NCBI GenBank assembly: GCA_025677835.1
Contig: JAIXMR010000067.1
Location: forward strand, 62,001-126,000
Reading direction: 5' to 3'
Length of the DNA: 64,000 bases
Origin: Sporodiniella umbellata
Lineage: Eukaryota > Mucoromycota > Mucoromycetes > Mucorales > Rhizopodaceae
Below the pieces are notes generated by a model that was not told the origin of the DNA, made no database searches, and saw only the letters and a program-made list of their open reading frames with translations. Positions within the stretch are counted from its first letter, which is position 1. The number at the start of each line of letters is the position of its first letter. Shown here piece by piece: positions 10,956 through 21,659 of this stretch. A program made the translations under genes and the position numbers.

Positions 10956-11504
10956 ATGTCAGCTAAAAGACCTGCCGATGCCGAGTTAACACAAAAGGTA
11001 GAGCAAAAATAACTGAAAAAGCAGCAACAAGACAATAGTAAACTGATGGGTGAGTAGTATAATCAATACAAGAACGAACTTCAGCAAATTGCTCAAAAGA
11101 TTGGAGAATTGGAATCTGAAGTAGAAGAACACAAGTAAATAAATACATCCCCCAGGCTTGTATTAACGATTGTTTTTTTTTTCTTTTTCTTAGATTAGTC
11201 ATTGATAGCATCTCGCCACTTGAGCCCGAGCGTAAATGTTTCCGAATGGTCGGTGGTGTGTTGGTAGAAAGAACCATCAAGGAAGTACTTCCTGCACTAG
11301 AGACTAACTATAACGGCGTATGTCAACAGCTTTTTTCTAAAAAAAAAAAAAAAATAGTGAGGCCCATGAACTAATCTATTATTGAATCACCTACTATAGA
11401 TCAAACAAGTGATTGATTCCTTGTTGCAATCCTATAAACGTAAAGAGGAGGAGTTTATTGAATTTCAAAAGAAATATAACATTCAAGTGGTATCAAAACA
11501 ATAA
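10956..11504 (+). CDS. PFDN2: Prefoldin subunit 2
   Basis: A beta-type subunit of the hexameric prefoldin co-chaperone, which hands nascent actin and tubulin to the CCT chaperonin in the cytosol. The first exon reads MSAKRPADAELTQK. A 60-70-nt intron ends at GAGTAG, after which YNQYKNELQQIAQKIGELES and EVEEHK form the first coiled coil. The middle exon has LVIDSISPLEPERKCFRMVG, GVLVERTIKEVLP, the conserved beta-hairpin core, and the last exon has IKQVIDSLLQSYKRKEEEF and the second coiled coil, ending VVSKQ. Total length is about 110 aa, normal for the family. Its stop codon lies 26 nt from the stop of the convergent orphan gene. Confidence 0.92.
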
Positions 11505-11529
11505 AAGAAAAAGAAAAAGAAAAATAGAA

Positions 11530-11996
11530 TTATACAATCTCGCATTGCTTTACAATCGCTTCAACCTTCGTCTGTATTAAACATAACAAAAAAAAAAAAA
11601 AAAAAAAAAAAAACGCGTTGAAAACAGTAAGAGTCAAAGCCATTTGTATCCGTTTGTATTTCGCTCTTTGTTTTTTTTTTTTTTTTTTTTTTTTTTTATC
11701 TAGAAATAGCTTTAGATTTGAACAAGTAGTTGAAATATCCAAGCCATACCCGATTTTTACAAGAAAGTAGGCCTCCAATAATGAATCACTTTTGGCTGGA
11801 GGGGACATTTGTTGTAACATTTAAAAAAAAAATAAAAATCGGCTACTTCTTTTGCTATTTCAGATAGAATTGGTATAGCAAGCGTTTGTATGGGGTGGTT
11901 CAGTGCAAAGAACACCAGCCTCATAACTATCTCTTTCAGAGAGAGAAAAGCGACAGCTGAAGTTACAGAAGCTTTCAAGGAGCAGTTGCAAATCAC
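11530..11996 (-). CDS. Unrecognised spliced gene (3' part modelled)
   Basis: I do not recognise this product. Minus-strand exon-like blocks are FALNHPIQTLAIPILSEIAK (near 11890), MSPPAKSDSLLEAYFL (near 11790) ending at a GTAAAA donor, YKRIQMALTLTVFNA (11615-11660) and TKVEAIVKQCEIV before a TAA at 11530. The helical, non-repetitive composition and the intron-like spacers support a real gene. The 5' end is not fixed and may extend to about 12090. One exon is flanked by T27 and A27 tracts. A weaker plus-strand reading of 11890-12117 exists. Confidence 0.3.
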
Positions 11997-12117
11997 TTTG
12001 TTTTTTTTTTTTTTTAGAACCGCTATGGACTGGTATTCAGCTATGGGTAAGCCATGTTCCCTTCTCTTTCACCTAGAGCCAAAACTCGATAGAACTGAAA
12101 GGTCAAAGCGGTATTAA

Positions 12118-12555
12118 TTTTCAATCAAGGTGTTCCTTTTATAACTTCGTTGGTCATTGGCTGTTTTAGCAGTTACACAACGAAAAGAAAGAAACAGTAC
12201 AGAAAAATCAAAGTCTAAACAAAAACTAGGACCGTTTCGTTATCTAAACCGGGTTCAGAACAATAAAATTAAGACAGCAATAAATTCTGATATTTGCTTC
12301 ATGCGATTTTGCCTGCTGTGGTTGTAATAAAAACATAGACCAATGATCTCTTAATGGCTCGTATGAAACACAAAGACGAATGTCATTTTACTGCTAAACT
12401 CATTCAAGGAAATCATTCGGTGCTACAAAGCGTATTTTTTTTTTTTTTTTTTAAAAAGGACGTCCAATCCCAACTGAGTATGAGTTTCCTTTGCTTTGTA
12501 AGCAGCAGTCTACTTTTTGACCTTGCTTTTCTATCTTTTTCTTTGTTATAAACAA
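12118..12555. other. Intergenic before CCS1, no gene seen
   Basis: Only short frames interrupted by T tracts (12436-12452). This is the presumed promoter of the CCS1 gene. Confidence 0.5.
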
Positions 12556-13569
12556 ATGTCAAAAGTGTTTAAAGTAATAGAAAGAAACTAGGAAAATTGA
12601 ACTCGTATAAAATAGCTAATGTGTGCAATAGACCGAGTTTGCTGTTGAAATGACATGTCAGGTATACTCAAAACAAGATCTTTGAATCTATTTTACTTAT
12701 ATTTTTTCAAAAAAAAAAAAAAAAAAAAAAAAAAACGTCAATAGTCCTGCGTGGATAGCGTTACAAAAGTACTAAAGACCACTTCAGGTACAAACAAGAA
12801 CAACCTTGTCATAGACCCCTTGACTGACTGTTAGGGAACTAGGTGTCAGTTCATTTGACGTGAACCTTGCGGAGAAGAAAGTCCTAGTGACGGGAACAGG
12901 TACGTCAAAAAGCGTCCTTCTTATACTATATTGCCAATGTTCATTTGCTTTCTAGCGGCACCCTCGGTTGTTTCAAGAGCACTTAAAGACACCGGACGTA
13001 CAGTGATTGTTCGAGGACAAGGGGTAGCAGACGGTCAAGGACACTCTGGAGCAGCAGTGTGTATTTTTGACTGTTACGGCTCAGACCCTTTGGCTACTTT
13101 ACCTACCGGAAAGGCAGGGCTTGCCAGATTCGTACAGGTTGACAACGAGACCTGTTTGATTGACCTGACGGTTGAAGGCTTATCTCCTGGCAAACATGGT
13201 GTGCATATACACGAAGCAGGCGATATTTCCAATGGCTGGAAGTCGACTGGAGGCCATTTCAATCCCACCCATGTACCACACGGCGATATACGTCATGGTC
13301 ACATTGGTGATCTTGGGAACGTTGAGGTAGACGAAGACGGATGGGGAGATCTCATTCTGGAAAGTAGCCGAATCAAGGTATGGGATGTGATAGGACGGAG
13401 TATTGTAATTACAGAGGAAGAAGACGACTTTGGAACCAACCAAGGTGGTGATGGTGTTCTATGCGGTATCATTGCTCGCAGCGCTGGTGCATTTGAAAAT
13501 ACAAAACTAGTATGCGCATGCAACGGAAATACACTCTGGGAAGAGGCCCGCCTACAAGACAAAAAATAA
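12556..13569 (+). CDS. CCS1: Copper chaperone for superoxide dismutase
   Basis: CCS delivers Cu(I) to SOD1 and forms its disulfide. The start at 12556 (exon 12556-12564) reads MSK, then after an intron TEFAVEMTCQ and, after a second intron, SCVDSVTKVLKTTSG. Together they make the MTCQSC (MxCxxC) copper site of the Atx1-like domain 1. ELGVSSFDVNLAEKKVLVTG follows, then the SOD-like domain 2 (APSVVSRALKDTGRTVIVRG, GVHIHEAGDISNGWKSTGGH, HGHIGDLGNVEVDEDGWGDL). Domain 3 carries the CxC motif in VCACNGNTLWEEARLQDKK, as in yeast Ccs1. All three domains are present and the length is close to the usual 250-270 aa. At least four introns lie in the first 400 nt. Confidence 0.93.
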
Positions 13570-13738
13570 ATCCCGCTTAATATGCAAAATACAATTCGCG
13601 TTCTGCTTTAATCATAATAATAATAATAAAAAAAAAAAAAAAGAGTAACATCATCTCTAATCATTACGACAGTCAGATAAAATGATTGGTTGCTGTCTTC
13701 ATGTGATCGTCTGGCTTATAAACAGAGAGGGATGAAAA

Positions 13739-13747
13739 CTATAAAAG
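13739..13747 (+). promoter_or_regulatory. TATA-like element of the PBI2-like gene
   Basis: CTATAAAAG lies about 65 nt upstream of the ATG at 13810, with a T tract between them. Its position and sequence fit a TATA box; this is an inference. Confidence 0.4.
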
Positions 13748-13809
13748 AGCAGCTGTTGTTTCTATCTTCAGGTTCTTTGACTTTATTTTTTTTTTTTTTA
13801 TCTATAAAT

Positions 13810-14112
13810 ATGTCTACCTGTAAGTATACCTGAATAGTCTACTGTCTATTCGCGCCAGCTCACAGTTTTCAAATAGCTACTTTTATTGTCACCTTCAAGG
13901 AAAACACTCCTCAAGATGTTATTGATAAGCAAATCAAGGATGCTGAAGCTTCTGGCTCCAAGATCGTCCACGTATACAACTCTACCATCAAGGGTTTCTC
14001 TGTTCAAGTCCCTGACGAGTCCGTAAGCGCCTTGTCCTTGACCAGCCCCCACATTGAAGGTATTGAAGCTGATGGTGAAGTCAGCACCCAAGGCAAATCT
14101 CTCCTCAAGTAG
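13810..14112 (+). CDS. Inhibitor I9-domain protein (proteinase B inhibitor PBI2 type)
   Basis: Small cytosolic proteins of this type resemble subtilisin propeptides and inhibit vacuolar proteinase B; yeast Pbi2 (LMA1 subunit) also acts in vacuole fusion. Two exons (13810-13819 and 13877-14112) give 81 aa beginning MSTSTFIVTFKENTPQDVID. The propeptide fold pattern is visible: first beta strand FIVTFK, helix VIDKQIKDAEASG, GSKIVHVYNSTIKGFSVQVP, and IEGIEADGEVSTQG at the end. It has no signal peptide and no attached protease. The intron begins 10 nt into the coding region. Confidence 0.85.
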
Positions 14113-14587
14113 GCTTAACCGTTCTCACCATACGCGTTCAGTCAATCTTTATACCAAAAATATTCTTCTGTAACGAATAAAGTATTCCTTACCTACTTTT
14201 CATTATTGATGTAGCCGGTTTTAAGCCCCGATACCGAAAGACGCACAGTATATAAGAGTAACGGGCTAAGCTAAGAAATACGCGTTCGTTTTTTTTTTTT
14301 TTTTTTTTTTTGGGGTAAACTCCTAAAGCCTAAAGAAAAGACTAGTGTTGTATCTGGTATCGTCATTTAATCGACAAGTAACACTCATCAAAGTTAAATA
14401 AGCTTTGTTAGAAGCCAAGCAATAGATCAGATTTCTTCCCCCAACTACTTTATAAGAAAGGATCTACTTGCAGATGACTTATCTAAACCATCGCTTTTGT
14501 AAAATAACGGCTGAAAAAACAACACGTCATCTTCTTGCTGATTGAAATAGACAATCCAAAGAATGAACATCATGTCTGAGTCTGCTT

Positions 14588-14621
<34 letters not shown>

Positions 14622-14759
14622 TTCCCACCAAAAATACAAGTCAGCCATTCATCATAACATTGAAAAAAATCTTGATGCATCAAGGCTACCTTTTAGAGTT
14701 AACCCGTTTTGGTATGTTTTGACGCGAATGACAAAAATACACTTTGGCGTAACTTATGA

Positions 14760-14792
<33 letters not shown>

Positions 14793-16730
14793 CGCGATAA
14801 AAGATTTCACTTTCCAAAAATAGCGTTTTCTATTCTGACCTCAGGAAGTCGTGCCACTTTCTAATAACTATGTTTTGGAGTAAGCTCAAAGAAAAATACT
14901 GTCTTTTTAAGATTCCACATAAAACACGTATTTCCCTAACTATCTGTATTCGCTTTCTTGATTTATAGCTAGTATGTCTATATAACAAGAGAAGAAGCGA
15001 TGATGGTTCAATGTGTCAGTTGTCGATAAGATAGAGGTCTTAGTTGATGTATATTTCTAGCTATACATCTATATGTACATATTCTGTCATAGAAGGTTAA
15101 GCCTGTACAAATTGCCAAAGAAAAAGTCGTAGACAACATATACGCGTAAAAACACAGGAATATCGACTATTTTTGATCAAGGCTTTCAAAAAAAAAAAGA
15201 AAAAAAGTTGAAAGATAAAAACATACATCCTATAATACTTACTTTTCTCTTTTTAATAACATATTCAAATTATGAAGCCTTTTTTTTTTTAAAAAAAAAA
15301 AAAGAAAAGATGGAAGGCTCTTATTTTATCTGCTCACTTTAGGATATTACATGCCTCAAGTCCAATGTTGATGCCAAGTTTTGTCTGCCTGTTTGTTGAT
15401 TGACGTATGATTTGGCGGTCTTTGTAACCTTAAAACTTTCATAAAATTCTAGATAAAGACAGTTGGCGGTAATTGAAAGAATTGGAGTTGTGTAAAATAG
15501 CTTTCAGAGTGCTTGAAATTCCTATTGTATTCAAAGGATAGCATGTTTTATTTATAGAATACCTCTATTATCACACTTCAATTGGACACACTAGGATCAA
15601 AACACAAACACTTTCTAATGGAGACACGCCTTTTTTTTTTTTGGTTGAAAATACTTTCTCTTTAAAAACTTATTTAGACTTGTTATCTATCAGCCTCAAT
15701 CATCGATTAACAACAATCTTAATAACACAAGCAATCAATTAATGGCGAAAGATCTTTAATAACCCTTACTTTCTTTGTTCTCGCCTTCCACTTAGGCTTT
15801 GCTTTGTCTGACATACGTTTAGTATCTCTAGTTTATGGAGAATAGGGATTGATTATTTTCCATATAAAACAAAAGAGTTTTTTTTTTTTTTTCTTCTCCT
15901 GTGCCATTTTAAAAGACTAAGCATTAGACTAAATTTGCTCAAGGAGACGGCCGATTGTTCAAATCGCCCTTGTAAAAAAAAAAGACAACAAAGAGCATAA
16001 AATAACGAGACAAAAATGAAAAATAACATGGATCCTTTTTGTTCCTTACATAAAACCACACTCCTATCCCTTTTTTTTTTAGGGTTAGCTCGCTTTAGTT
16101 AGGATATAAAGCCCTTACTGTGTTAGTTGTGATGCCCTTGAAAAAAAAAAAGGTAGATTGGAAAAGTTCTTTTTTTAGTCTCTAAACTTATTTAGCAAAA
16201 AAAAAAATAAAAAAAAGTACTACTTTTATTCTATACTACCAATGCGCACCTACAAAAAAAATACCCTTTTTAGTAAAAAGTGAATTTTGAAATGAACAAA
16301 GACCCGATAAGGTTCCCAAACTCTGATGCATAAGGGAGTAAAATCGCAGCATCTAGAAATAGATAGCTCGTTCAATTCAAGACCCTAGGCTATCCTTCAT
16401 AATACAGTAACAACGTGTCTCTTTTTTTTTTTTTTTTTTTATAGAAAGGATACCAGTTCTATTTATATTAGAAGACTATTGAACGTCTACATCTCATTAT
16501 TTGACATGATTCGGCTCATTAAGACGATTGTTTAAGAAACGTGTGGTTGGTATCCAGCATTGTTGTTGACAAAATAATAAATGGATTGCTTTGAGATAAG
16601 ACTTGTATAGACTTTATTATTAAAAAAAAAAAAAAAAAAAAAGTTCTAAAGCCAGCAATTCGTTTTATCTATGCACGCAAACAGTAAGCCATGATCAATC
16701 AAAAAATGTTAAATAGTTACTTGTTGAGCG

Positions 16731-16761
<31 letters not shown>

Positions 16762-17823
16762 AAAAAAGAAGCAAAACTTGTAATTCTTTGGTTTGAAAAC
16801 ATCAGCATACAAGCTCAATTTATCACTAGTTCACTGTTTTGTTTTGGTATGGAATAATAGTAAAATACAAAGCACATGAGACTCACAGATCAGTGCAGTA
16901 GAATTTTCTGTGTCATATAGACACATGTGTACATGTCTAAAGGAGAGAGGACAGGAATCAGAATCTATAGAGTGAAATACATAACAGCTATTTTAAATCA
17001 CAATAGAAAAGCTGCTCATGACGCGATACTGTTATTTTTTCTTTCTATTTTTTTTTTTTTTGTATATGTTTCGTCTGCTTGATATATAAACTTTGGTATA
17101 AGCCAATATGTCTACATCCATCTCTAAAAAGTTATTCTTATGTAAGATGATTAGAAAAGAAGGAGAAGAGAGAGAGAGGGAGGGAGAGAGCTTCTGCTTT
17201 CAGCCACATAGATAAAGGTATGTTGCTTGTTATTTTTTTCTCTCAAGATATATAAAAGAAGAGTATATTCTTTACAATCGTGAATTATCTTTGTATTTTG
17301 AACTCATTGACTTTGAAGAAAATTAAAAAACACTTCTTTGAAAGATTTTTTTGATGTATCTAGAATAAGACCATGCAGCTTTCATATGCTCCATCATAAC
17401 AAACACCAAGTCATGCTCAAGAATACATAAAATTGAGCTGGTCTTATTCCTAAGTCAAAAAGAAAAACAAAGACAATAAAGAGAGACTCTTTGGGTGCAA
17501 TAGCTGAGCTCACTATGTGTAGCTTCTTTTTAGTATACATTTAGACCTTCAATTGCGATATGCAACTGGGTTTTATGGTTTACAATTATAAATGGTTCAA
17601 GAAAATTAAGTGGTACTTCTTTCAATCATCGCAAAAAACAATTTTTTTTTTTTTTGATGCTGGATTTGGGCTTGAATGATGAAAAACAATGTAAGCGCGC
17701 AGAAATACAAAACGGGTCGTGGAAGCTCGTGTAACCTGATACGAGAAGAGTCGGTAGATGAATTCTCCTGCCCTTTTTCCCTTTTTCTTTTTTTTTTTTT
17801 TTTTTTTTACTCCACTTCTAGTC
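14113..17823. other. 3.7-kb non-coding region upstream of TUP1
   Basis: No protein gene or tRNA was found. The stretch is full of A/T homopolymers, including T-to-A junctions T9A27 (14586-14621), T7A26 (14760-14792) and T11A13 (15280-15303). It also has AG-rich runs near 17170. The end, a T20 tract followed by CTCCACTTCTAG just before the TUP1 ATG, looks like a 3' splice site, so TUP1 probably has an intron in its 5' UTR here. Confidence 0.5.
16731..16758. repeat. (TA)14 microsatellite
   Basis: Fourteen uninterrupted TA units in the TUP1 upstream region. Confidence 0.9.
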
Positions 17824-20056
17824 ATGTCTGTTTACAACCATCGACCCATGGGCCCGCCCAACCGTTTAGTGGAATTACTTGATGCTGTGAAAAGTGAATA
17901 TGATCAACTTACTCAAGAAGTACTATTATGTAAAAGTCAACGAGATGAATACGAACACAAAGGTACTTTTTGATGTTTACAATGTTTTTTAAAAGAAAAA
18001 AAGAAAAAAAAAAAAAAAAAGTCATCCAAACGTGTCATTTTTAGTCAATAGTCAAATTCAAGAAATGAATCTATTCCAACAAAATTTAATGGAACTCGAA
18101 AGAGCACAACAGCTAATCAAGAAGCAGTAAAAAAAAAAAAAAAAAAAAGATGAGATGTTTAGTTGATTGAATTCAATCTTTCAAAGATATGAGGAAGAGA
18201 TTGGTCGTCTTCGTCAGCAACTTGACCAGCAGGTAAACAAAGAAAGAAAGAAGGAGCGGGAGAAGGAAAGAGAGAGAGACTTAGATCATAAACAGAAGAA
18301 GGTGCAACATCCTCAGCACGGAGGAGCACCGCCACAACCGCCTGTCAGTAGTGGGTATGGAGGTAAGAACTCAAACCATCCAAAATAGCCCAAATAAGCC
18401 TAACGCATCCTATCCAGGGCCTGGAGGATATCCCCCGATGATGGATCCAAAACCTCCCGTTCATGGTTACCCAGTCGGACCTCCACCCGGGCCACATGCT
18501 CCTCCCACTTCAGGACCACCCTCTCATCCTCCCTTCATGAACGGCGATTCACCTCTTCCTTCCAACGCCCCGCCACCATCTCAAAGTAAACTATTTTGAT
18601 GCTTTTAATCTCTTTTATTCATCTATGAATCTAGTACCTCGAGGCGCCATGGTCAAGGCCGCCCCTCAAACACCTAACGAACCTTTGGGTGACATCAATC
18701 CTGAAAATGTACCTGATAATATGAAGGTCGAAGGCCAAGATTGGTTTGCATTGTAAGAGAATGGCTAATCAAAGATTATTATTTTTTTCTTAAAAAGTGA
18801 TAAACTTACCCTTTTTTTTTTTTTTTTTATTTGATAGATTCAACCCTAAAGCAACACGTTATCTCAAAGTAGGACTTTTACATACCTTTGATCATGGAAG
18901 TGTAGTTTGCTGTGTCAAATTCAGTGCCGATGGTCGTTATCTTGCCGCAGGCTGTAACCAAGCAACGTATATCTATGATACTAGTACCGCCGCTCGCGTT
19001 GCGTAAGTGTTTTGTTGTTGTTTGGAAACCGAAAAAAAAAAAAAAAGAAAAAAAAACTGACTAGAGAACAATAGTGTTCTTGAAGATGAACACACAGGAC
19101 GCGAAGGCGATCTTTATATTCGTTCTGTTAGCTTCAGTCCTGATGGAAACTTTCTTGCCACGGGCGCAGAAGATAAGCAGATTAGAGTAAGTAGTATGGA
19201 TGAGGGTGTGACGGATAAAATATTGATTTCCTTTTTTGGAACCGGTAGATTTGGGATATTGCAAAGAAGCGCATCCGCGGTATTCTGACAGGACATGAGC
19301 AAGACATTTACTCACTAGAGTTCAGTCGTGATGGACGCATTCTTGTATCTGGATCTGGAGATCGTACCGCGCGTATTTGGGACTGGCAAAACCCACGTTG
19401 TATACACGAACTTCGCATCAATGACGTGGATCAACAAGACCTGGGTGTGACTAGTGTAGCCACCTCGCCTGACAGTCGTCTCGTGGCCGCAGGCAGTTTA
19501 GACAAGGTCGTTCGTGTATGGGACGCTCATACCGGCCAGCTATTGGAACGTTTAGAAGGCCATAAAGACAGTGTTTACTCTGTAGCCTTTATGCCCGACG
19601 GAAAAACATTGGTGAGCGGAAGTTTGGACAAAACACTGAGAATGTGGCAATTGGGAGCTGGCGAAAGAGGCTTTGATCGTAATAAGAACGCTTGTATTCA
19701 AGTGTTCTCTGGGCATAAGGTAACTCATTCTATCCTCATACTCTTCACTCACCCCTCTTTTTCTTAAAGGACTTTGTTTTGTCCGTAGCAACTACACCTG
19801 ATGGCAACTGGATCGTATCAGGCTCAAAGGATCGCGGCGTACAGTTTTGGGATCCTCGTACAGGCCAAACACAATTCATGCTCCAGGGTCATAAAAATTC
19901 AGGTAAACGCGTCTCTTCTTTACCCGTTTATTCAATCCTTTTCCTTTTTATCTAGTTATCTCGGTAGCTACTAGTCCCGGTCATACACCAATGTTTGCCA
20001 CAGGTTCTGGTGACAATCGTGCACGCATCTGGAGTTACGAACCCTTGACTCCATAG
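17824..20056 (+). CDS. TUP1: Transcriptional corepressor TUP1 (Groucho/TLE-like WD40)
   Basis: Tup1 forms a tetramer that joins Cyc8/Ssn6 and is recruited by DNA-binding factors to repress genes. The start at 17824 gives [20 protein letters not shown] and [13 protein letters not shown], the N-terminal tetramerisation helix, continued over small exons by [20 protein letters not shown] and [16 protein letters not shown] Pro/Gly-rich linker with [17 protein letters not shown] follows, then [14 protein letters not shown]. Seven WD repeats complete the protein, including [100 protein letters not shown] and [16 protein letters not shown]. About nine introns are present. No disruption was seen. Confidence 0.95.
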
Positions 20057-20647
20057 TTATAGTTCCTTTTTTTTTTTTTTTATCTTTCTTCCTTTTTCTT
20101 TTCTTTCCTCCCCTTAAAAACTCATGTCCTTTTCTTTTTTTTTTTTTTTTTAATGAGCATTAAAACGAAAACAAAATCAAAAAAAAGTCACAAGTGTTTT
20201 GCTTAGTATGTCTTAAGCTGATCTAAAGTACAACAAAATCTAGACGGGATATACCGGTGGAAAGAAGTCCGTAGGCGTGAAAAAAAAACTTCAACTGTAT
20301 TACCTTTCCAGATGAGCAAAGTGAACGATAGTTCTTAAACACCCCCTGGCTAGCCAAAGAGAACGCTTTGCAGCAGATAGGATCATACAACGTTTGAGTC
20401 TCCTCTTTGTTTTTCTGCTGAGCATTGATTACAAAAGCCTTTGATCATGACTCAGTCCAAGTCAGATCTAGCAAACAACCTGGTTTATCTTTCGAATGCC
20501 TCTTGTTGTTGCTATCCACAGGCCGTCTTGGTTCAATATAAGCTACTCTTTTTTTTTAAAAACCCCCACAAAAGAGCGAGTAAAGGAGCATTGTTTTTTT
20601 TTTTTTTTTTTTTTTTGATCTCTAATAAATTAGTCAGCCAATGCCTA
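20057..20647. other. Intergenic TUP1-ITPA, T-tract rich
   Basis: TUP1 3' flank and ITPA promoter. T tracts of 15 or more nt at 20069-20082, 20136-20151 and 20593-20616; no gene seen. Confidence 0.5.
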
Positions 20648-20697
20648 TTTAAACAAAGTTTTTTTTTTTTTTAAAAAAAAAAAAAACTTTGTTTAAA
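20648..20697. repeat. Perfect 50-bp palindrome upstream of ITPA
   Basis: Left arm TTTAAACAAAG plus T14 is the exact reverse complement of the right arm A14 plus CTTTGTTTAAA, with no spacer. The symmetry breaks at 20647/20698. It ends 10 nt before the ITPA ATG, so an mRNA that includes it could fold into a 25-bp hairpin. Confidence 0.95.
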
Positions 20698-20707
20698 GCT
20701 GTCAAAA

Positions 20708-21659
20708 ATGAATAACCAAGAATTACCACGACTCGGTATCTATTAGGCCACTTTTTTTTTTATAATAAAATAGATAAAGCTAAGTCATTGTAGTATTTGT
20801 TACCGGAAACAAAAACAAACTCTCTGAAGTTCAAGCCATTTTAAACGATGTGATCCATGTTGAATCTCATAGCTTAGATTGTAGTTTTTTTTTTTTTTCT
20901 ATTTTCAACTTTTAAAGTCTAATGACCATCACTAGTGCCCGAACTTCAAGGCGAGACACAAGAAATAGCAAAGCAAAAAAGCAAACTTGCTGCAGAAATA
21001 GTATGGACTTTTTTTTTTTAAAAAAAAACGAAATTTTTGACTTTTGTAAACTACGAATAGTTAAATGGACCTTGTATCACCGAAGATACAGCCCTTTGTT
21101 TTAATGCTATGAACGGTCTTCCTGGACCTTACATGTAAAATATTGATGTTTTTTGACCTTGCCTATGTTAAATCTATTTTTTTTTTTTTTTTTTTTTGCT
21201 CTGAATCAGTAAATGGTTTCAAGACTCTCTTGGTCATGATGGACTTAACAAAATGTTGGCTGGTTTCGATGATAAGTCTGCAGTAGCTCTGTGTACCTTT
21301 GGCTATTGTGAAGGTCCTGGTCATGAACCTATTATTTTTGAAGGAAAAACGACAGTAGGTTTATTTTCGCTTTCTATAAGGGAAAGCAAAAGAAAATTAC
21401 AAAACACTTGCTTATTACTCTAAAGGGAAAGATAGTCGCTTCTCGAGGACCGGGTACATTTGGTTGGGACGGCATTTTTCAACCTGATGGATTTGAGGAA
21501 ACGTAAGCCCAAAAAAAAAAAAAAAAAAAAAAAATAACAAAATCAAACGTACCAACTGGCTATACTTTTAGATACGCTCAATTGGATAAACAAGTCAAGA
21601 ATACAATCTCTCATCGTTCCAAGGCTTTAGAAAAGTTGAAAAAATATTTTGAAAAATAA
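20708..21659 (+). CDS. ITPA: Inosine triphosphate pyrophosphatase (HAM1/ITPA family)
   Basis: The enzyme hydrolyses ITP, dITP and XTP to the monophosphates, keeping deaminated purines out of DNA and RNA. The start at 20708 reads [10 protein letters not shown] across the first intron into [18 protein letters not shown] (the family's FVTGN-K nucleotide site). It continues [20 protein letters not shown], then [20 protein letters not shown] with the catalytic acidic [42 protein letters not shown] and [20 protein letters not shown]. The end is [19 protein letters not shown] with the SHR motif. Six or seven exons; the length of about 190 aa is normal for the family. A 50-bp palindrome lies directly upstream. 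Confidence 0.93.

Noticed and set aside
11890..12117. Plus-strand frame GWFSAKNTSLITISFRERK
   Set aside because: It contains a poly-Phe stretch from a T tract, and the opposite strand gives a better exon-like series; kept only as a weak alternative.
15935..15985. tRNA-like B box (GTTCAAATC)
   Set aside because: No A box, no acceptor stem and no cloverleaf could be drawn around it.
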